Of a stretch of 64,000 nt of DNA, positions 61,522 through 64,000 are shown piece after piece. The translations under genes and the position numbers were made by a program. Numbering within the stretch: position 1 is the stretch's first letter; every line of letters starts with the position of its first letter. Source of the DNA: Jatrophihabitans sp. Its GTDB lineage: Bacteria > Actinomycetota > Actinomycetes > Mycobacteriales > Jatrophihabitantaceae. The stretch covers positions 49,642-113,641 of the forward strand of contig DASWNX010000035.1 in the NCBI GenBank assembly GCA_036399055.1, read 5' to 3'. The notes beneath the pieces were generated by a model, which had not been told where the DNA came from, did no database searches, and saw nothing but the letters and a program-made list of their open reading frames with translations.

Positions 61522-62988
61522 TTGACCACCTCTGCCATGGACGCTACGGGCGAGACACCGCCCGAAGCTCCACCCTTTGTATGGACCGCCAAATACACCG
61601 GGGCGCTTTTCGTCCTGTGCCTGGCCCAGCTGATCGAGTCGCTGGACATCACCGTAGTGAACGTCGCCCTGCCTGCGATCCAGTCTGACGTCGGCTTCAG
61701 CGATAACACCCTGCAGTGGGTAGTCAGCGCCTACACCGTGCTCTTCGGTGGATTCCTGCTGTTGGGTGGGCGCTCTGGCGACCTGTTCGGCAAGCGCCGG
61801 GTCTTCACGACGGGCATCGCCGTGTTCGCGGTGGCCTCTCTGGTGACCGGCGTGGCCACCAGCGCTGGGCTGCTCACCACTGGACGTGCGCTGCAGGGCC
61901 TGTCGGCGGCGTTCGTCTCCCCGATGACCCTGGCGATGATCGGAGTCATCTTCCCTGAGGGCAAGGCTCGTAACAAGGCGTTCGGTGTCTGGGGAACCAC
62001 GACCGGCATCAGCACGTCCGCCGGTGTGATCCTGGGCGGGCTGTTCACCAGCGGGCCCGGCTGGCGTTGGATCTTCTTCATCAACCTCCCGATCGCGTTG
62101 CTGCTGCTGTGGGGCGCCAAGCGTTACCTGCCGGCTGACGGAGAGCGGACCAGCGCCAAGGGCTTCGACATCCTGGGCGCCATCCTGGTGACGGCGGGCA
62201 CAAGCCTCGCGGTGTATGCCTGCGTGCAGACGCAAGACCACGCGTGGGGCTCCACTCGGACCTTGAGCCTGCTGTTCATCGCGCTCCTGCTGTTGATCGC
62301 CTTCGTGGCTTACGAGGCCAAGGTCGCCAAGCAACCGCTGGTCGTCTTCTCCATCTTCCGGAGCCGGGCGGTGAGCGGCGCCAACGTGGTGGCGGTCTTC
62401 GTCGGCGCCTCGCTGCTGGCGATGTTCTACTGCCTGTCGCTGTACGAGCAGCAGGTGCTGGGCTACTCGGCGCTCAAGACCGGCCTGAGCTACCTCCCGC
62501 TGACCGGAATGCTCACCGCGTGCGCCTTCCTCGCGCCTGCTCTGATCCCGAGGATCGGCATCCGGGCCGTCATCCTGCTCGGCTCGTTGATCGCCACGGC
62601 AGGCCTCATCATGTTCGCCCGGATCACGCCCTCCGGCGGTATCTGGAACGACGTCATCCTGCCGTCGCTGATTGTCAGCCCCGGCCTGGCTCTCACCTTC
62701 ATTCCCATGAGCATGGCCGCGGTCACCGGGGTGGCGCCAGAGCACATGGGCTTCGCCTCGGGCATGGCCAACGTCACCCGCACCCTGGGCAGCGCGATCG
62801 GGCTGGCTGTGATCGCGACTCTTGCCGCCACGAAGACGGCCGACAAGGTCGCTTCCGGCCAGAACGTCATCGACGCCACGTCGTCGGGGTTCACGCTCGG
62901 CTTCGCGGTGTGTGCCTGCCTCATGGCTGGAGCGGCCGTGGCCAGCCTGCTGCTGCCGGGCAAGCCGAAGGAGCAGGTCGCAAGCTAG
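61522..62988 (+). CDS. DHA2-family MFS exporter 2 (cluster D)
   Basis: A 488-residue EmrB/QacA-type antiporter with LIESLDITVVNVALPAI in helix 1, GGRSGDLFGKRRVF (A-motif) and 14 predicted helices. TTG 61522 has GGAG six bases upstream; ATG 61537 is the alternative. It shares the TetR-controlled promoter, so it is the likely self-resistance pump. The final residues KPKEQVAS are polar. Confidence 0.88.
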   Translation: MTTSAMDATGETPPEAPPFVWTAKYTGALFVLCLAQLIESLDITVVNVALPAIQSDVGFSDNTLQWVVSAYTVLFGGFLLLGGRSGDLFGKRRVFTTGIAVFAVASLVTGVATSAGLLTTGRALQGLSAAFVSPMTLAMIGVIFPEGKARNKAFGVWGTTTGISTSAGVILGGLFTSGPGWRWIFFINLPIALLLLWGAKRYLPADGERTSAKGFDILGAILVTAGTSLAVYACVQTQDHAWGSTRTLSLLFIALLLLIAFVAYEAKVAKQPLVVFSIFRSRAVSGANVVAVFVGASLLAMFYCLSLYEQQVLGYSALKTGLSYLPLTGMLTACAFLAPALIPRIGIRAVILLGSLIATAGLIMFARITPSGGIWNDVILPSLIVSPGLALTFIPMSMAAVTGVAPEHMGFASGMANVTRTLGSAIGLAVIATLAATKTADKVASGQNVIDATSSGFTLGFAVCACLMAGAAVASLLLPGKPKEQVAS

Positions 62989-63027
62989 GCCCAAGTCAGG
63001 CTGCGTTCCTGTTCGCAGCTCACTCAC

Positions 63028-63065
63028 CGTCGGACCGTCGTGCGCTCGCGCACGGCGGTCCGACG
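63028..63065 (+). terminator. Terminator of the TetR-controlled exporter operon
   Basis: 17-base arms CGTCGGACCGTCGTGCG / CGCACGGCGGTCCGACG (one G-U type mismatch) with a CTCG loop, 39 bases after the exporter stop, then CTGTTT. Confidence 0.85.
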
Positions 63066-63388
63066 CTGTTTCCCGGTGTGGAGAGCACCCCTACGAGGCA
63101 GCCGAGCGGGCGCTGTGGACTCCTGGCCGGCGCCGGCAGGTCGTGGCAGCACATGCCCAGCTCGGGGTCGGGCCGAGCGCTCCTGCTGTCGCTGGCCTGC
63201 GCCCGCGCGGGGGCGCGCTCCAGGACGTGGTCCTGCTCGCCACGGTCAGTCCCCGGCGCATGGGCGCCGGCTTGCTGGCGGCCTGGGAGGCAGGGCTGAA
63301 CGCCACCGGCAAAGCCACTGTGGGGAGGAGTGGCAGCTCGCCTGGCTGAGCAGGCCAAGTCGCTACGGCCCTCTTGCCCGAAACGCCG
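63066..63388. other. Gap without a recognised gene
   Basis: Several overlapping ORFs are open on both strands, but none has a convincing ribosome site or recognisable domain. One plus-strand frame contains GAGLLAAWEAGLNATGKATV, which could be a gene remnant. I see no RNA gene. Confidence 0.35.
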
Positions 63389-63427
63389 AAGACCTCTCCA
63401 CAGCCGGACACGGCATGGAGAGGTCTT
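63389..63427 (-). terminator. Terminator of the principal sigma factor gene
   Basis: Perfect 12-bp stem AAGACCTCTCCA / TGGAGAGGTCTT with a 15-base loop, 49 bases downstream of the sigma factor stop codon. Confidence 0.8.
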
Positions 63428-63475
63428 GGCGTGGAGAGGTCGTCTCGGCGCTGCCGGCCCAGCTCAGTCGCTTGC

Positions 63476-64000
<525 letters not shown>

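Noticed and set aside
61507-63027. 506-codon minus-strand ORF opposite exporter 2
   Set aside because: Gln/Arg/His/Gly-rich composition without motifs; it is the antisense of a well-supported MFS gene.
63066-63388. Protein-coding gene before sigA
   Set aside because: The competing ORFs have no ribosome site or recognisable domain. A decayed remnant is possible but cannot be named.

Overview
The window is high-GC actinobacterial chromosome. This follows from GTG and leaderless starts, an IdeR-type regulator, the paired group 1 and group 2 sigma factors, small actinobacterial families (DUF3039, DUF3099, DUF7455, DUF4192), a SARP regulator and type II polyketide synthases. I cannot name the species. 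A non-Streptomyces actinomycete is my best guess.

Region A (1-14930) is the right-hand part of a polyketide cluster that looks like a highly reducing type II system, not an aromatic one. It has a ketosynthase (KS) fused to a chain-length-factor-like (CLF) domain, a second KS/CLF pair, an ACP, a FabG-like ketoreductase, a double-hotdog dehydratase, a FabI-like enoyl reductase, a double-hotdog thioesterase-like protein, a DsbA/HCCA-isomerase-like protein, a P450, an FAD oxidoreductase, two SnoaL-like proteins and two alpha/beta hydrolases. Mixed in are a MoaD/ThiS-like protein ending in Gly-Gly and three adjacent DsrE-like proteins of which only one keeps the canonical cysteine. That is the pattern of a sulfur-relay cassette and is the most unusual feature of the window.

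Region B (15078-27790) is conserved housekeeping: DUF4192, IdeR, a rhodanese, a PHP phosphoesterase, SigB, Dtd, a methyltransferase, DUF3099, DUF3039, a YihY membrane protein, a helicase, DUF7455, a 2H phosphoesterase and a repeat protein. The order around sigB/ideR resembles that of Mycobacterium tuberculosis (known synteny, from memory).

Region C (27791-41000) is accessory. It holds a YlbL-like PDZ/Lon-domain protease, a 51-residue Arg-Trp-Ser-Ser-Ala repeat ORF missed by length filters, a DUF1810 gene with an in-frame TGA, a secreted three-domain protein (glycosidase-like, DNRLRE, metallophosphatase), a ferritin-like protein, two membrane proteins, and a tandem triplication of secreted M28 peptidases that share terminators and upstream DNA.

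Region D (41164-62988) is a complete-looking aromatic type II polyketide cluster: KS alpha, CLF, ActIII-like ketoreductase, didomain aromatase/cyclase, metallo-beta-lactamase-fold cyclase, ACP, dedicated acyl-CoA carboxylase beta and epsilon subunits, flavin monooxygenase, luciferase-like oxidoreductase, SDRs, three SnoaL-like proteins, two exporters, a SARP and a TetR regulator. A Tat-exported multicopper oxidase and a lipoprotein sit inside the main operon, which suggests a final oxidative step outside the cytoplasm. Heptamer direct repeats with 11-bp spacing precede four of its transcription units and form a plausible SARP regulon.

The window closes with the 3' end of the principal sigma factor gene on the minus strand (63476-64000). 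Regions C and D therefore separate sigB from sigA.
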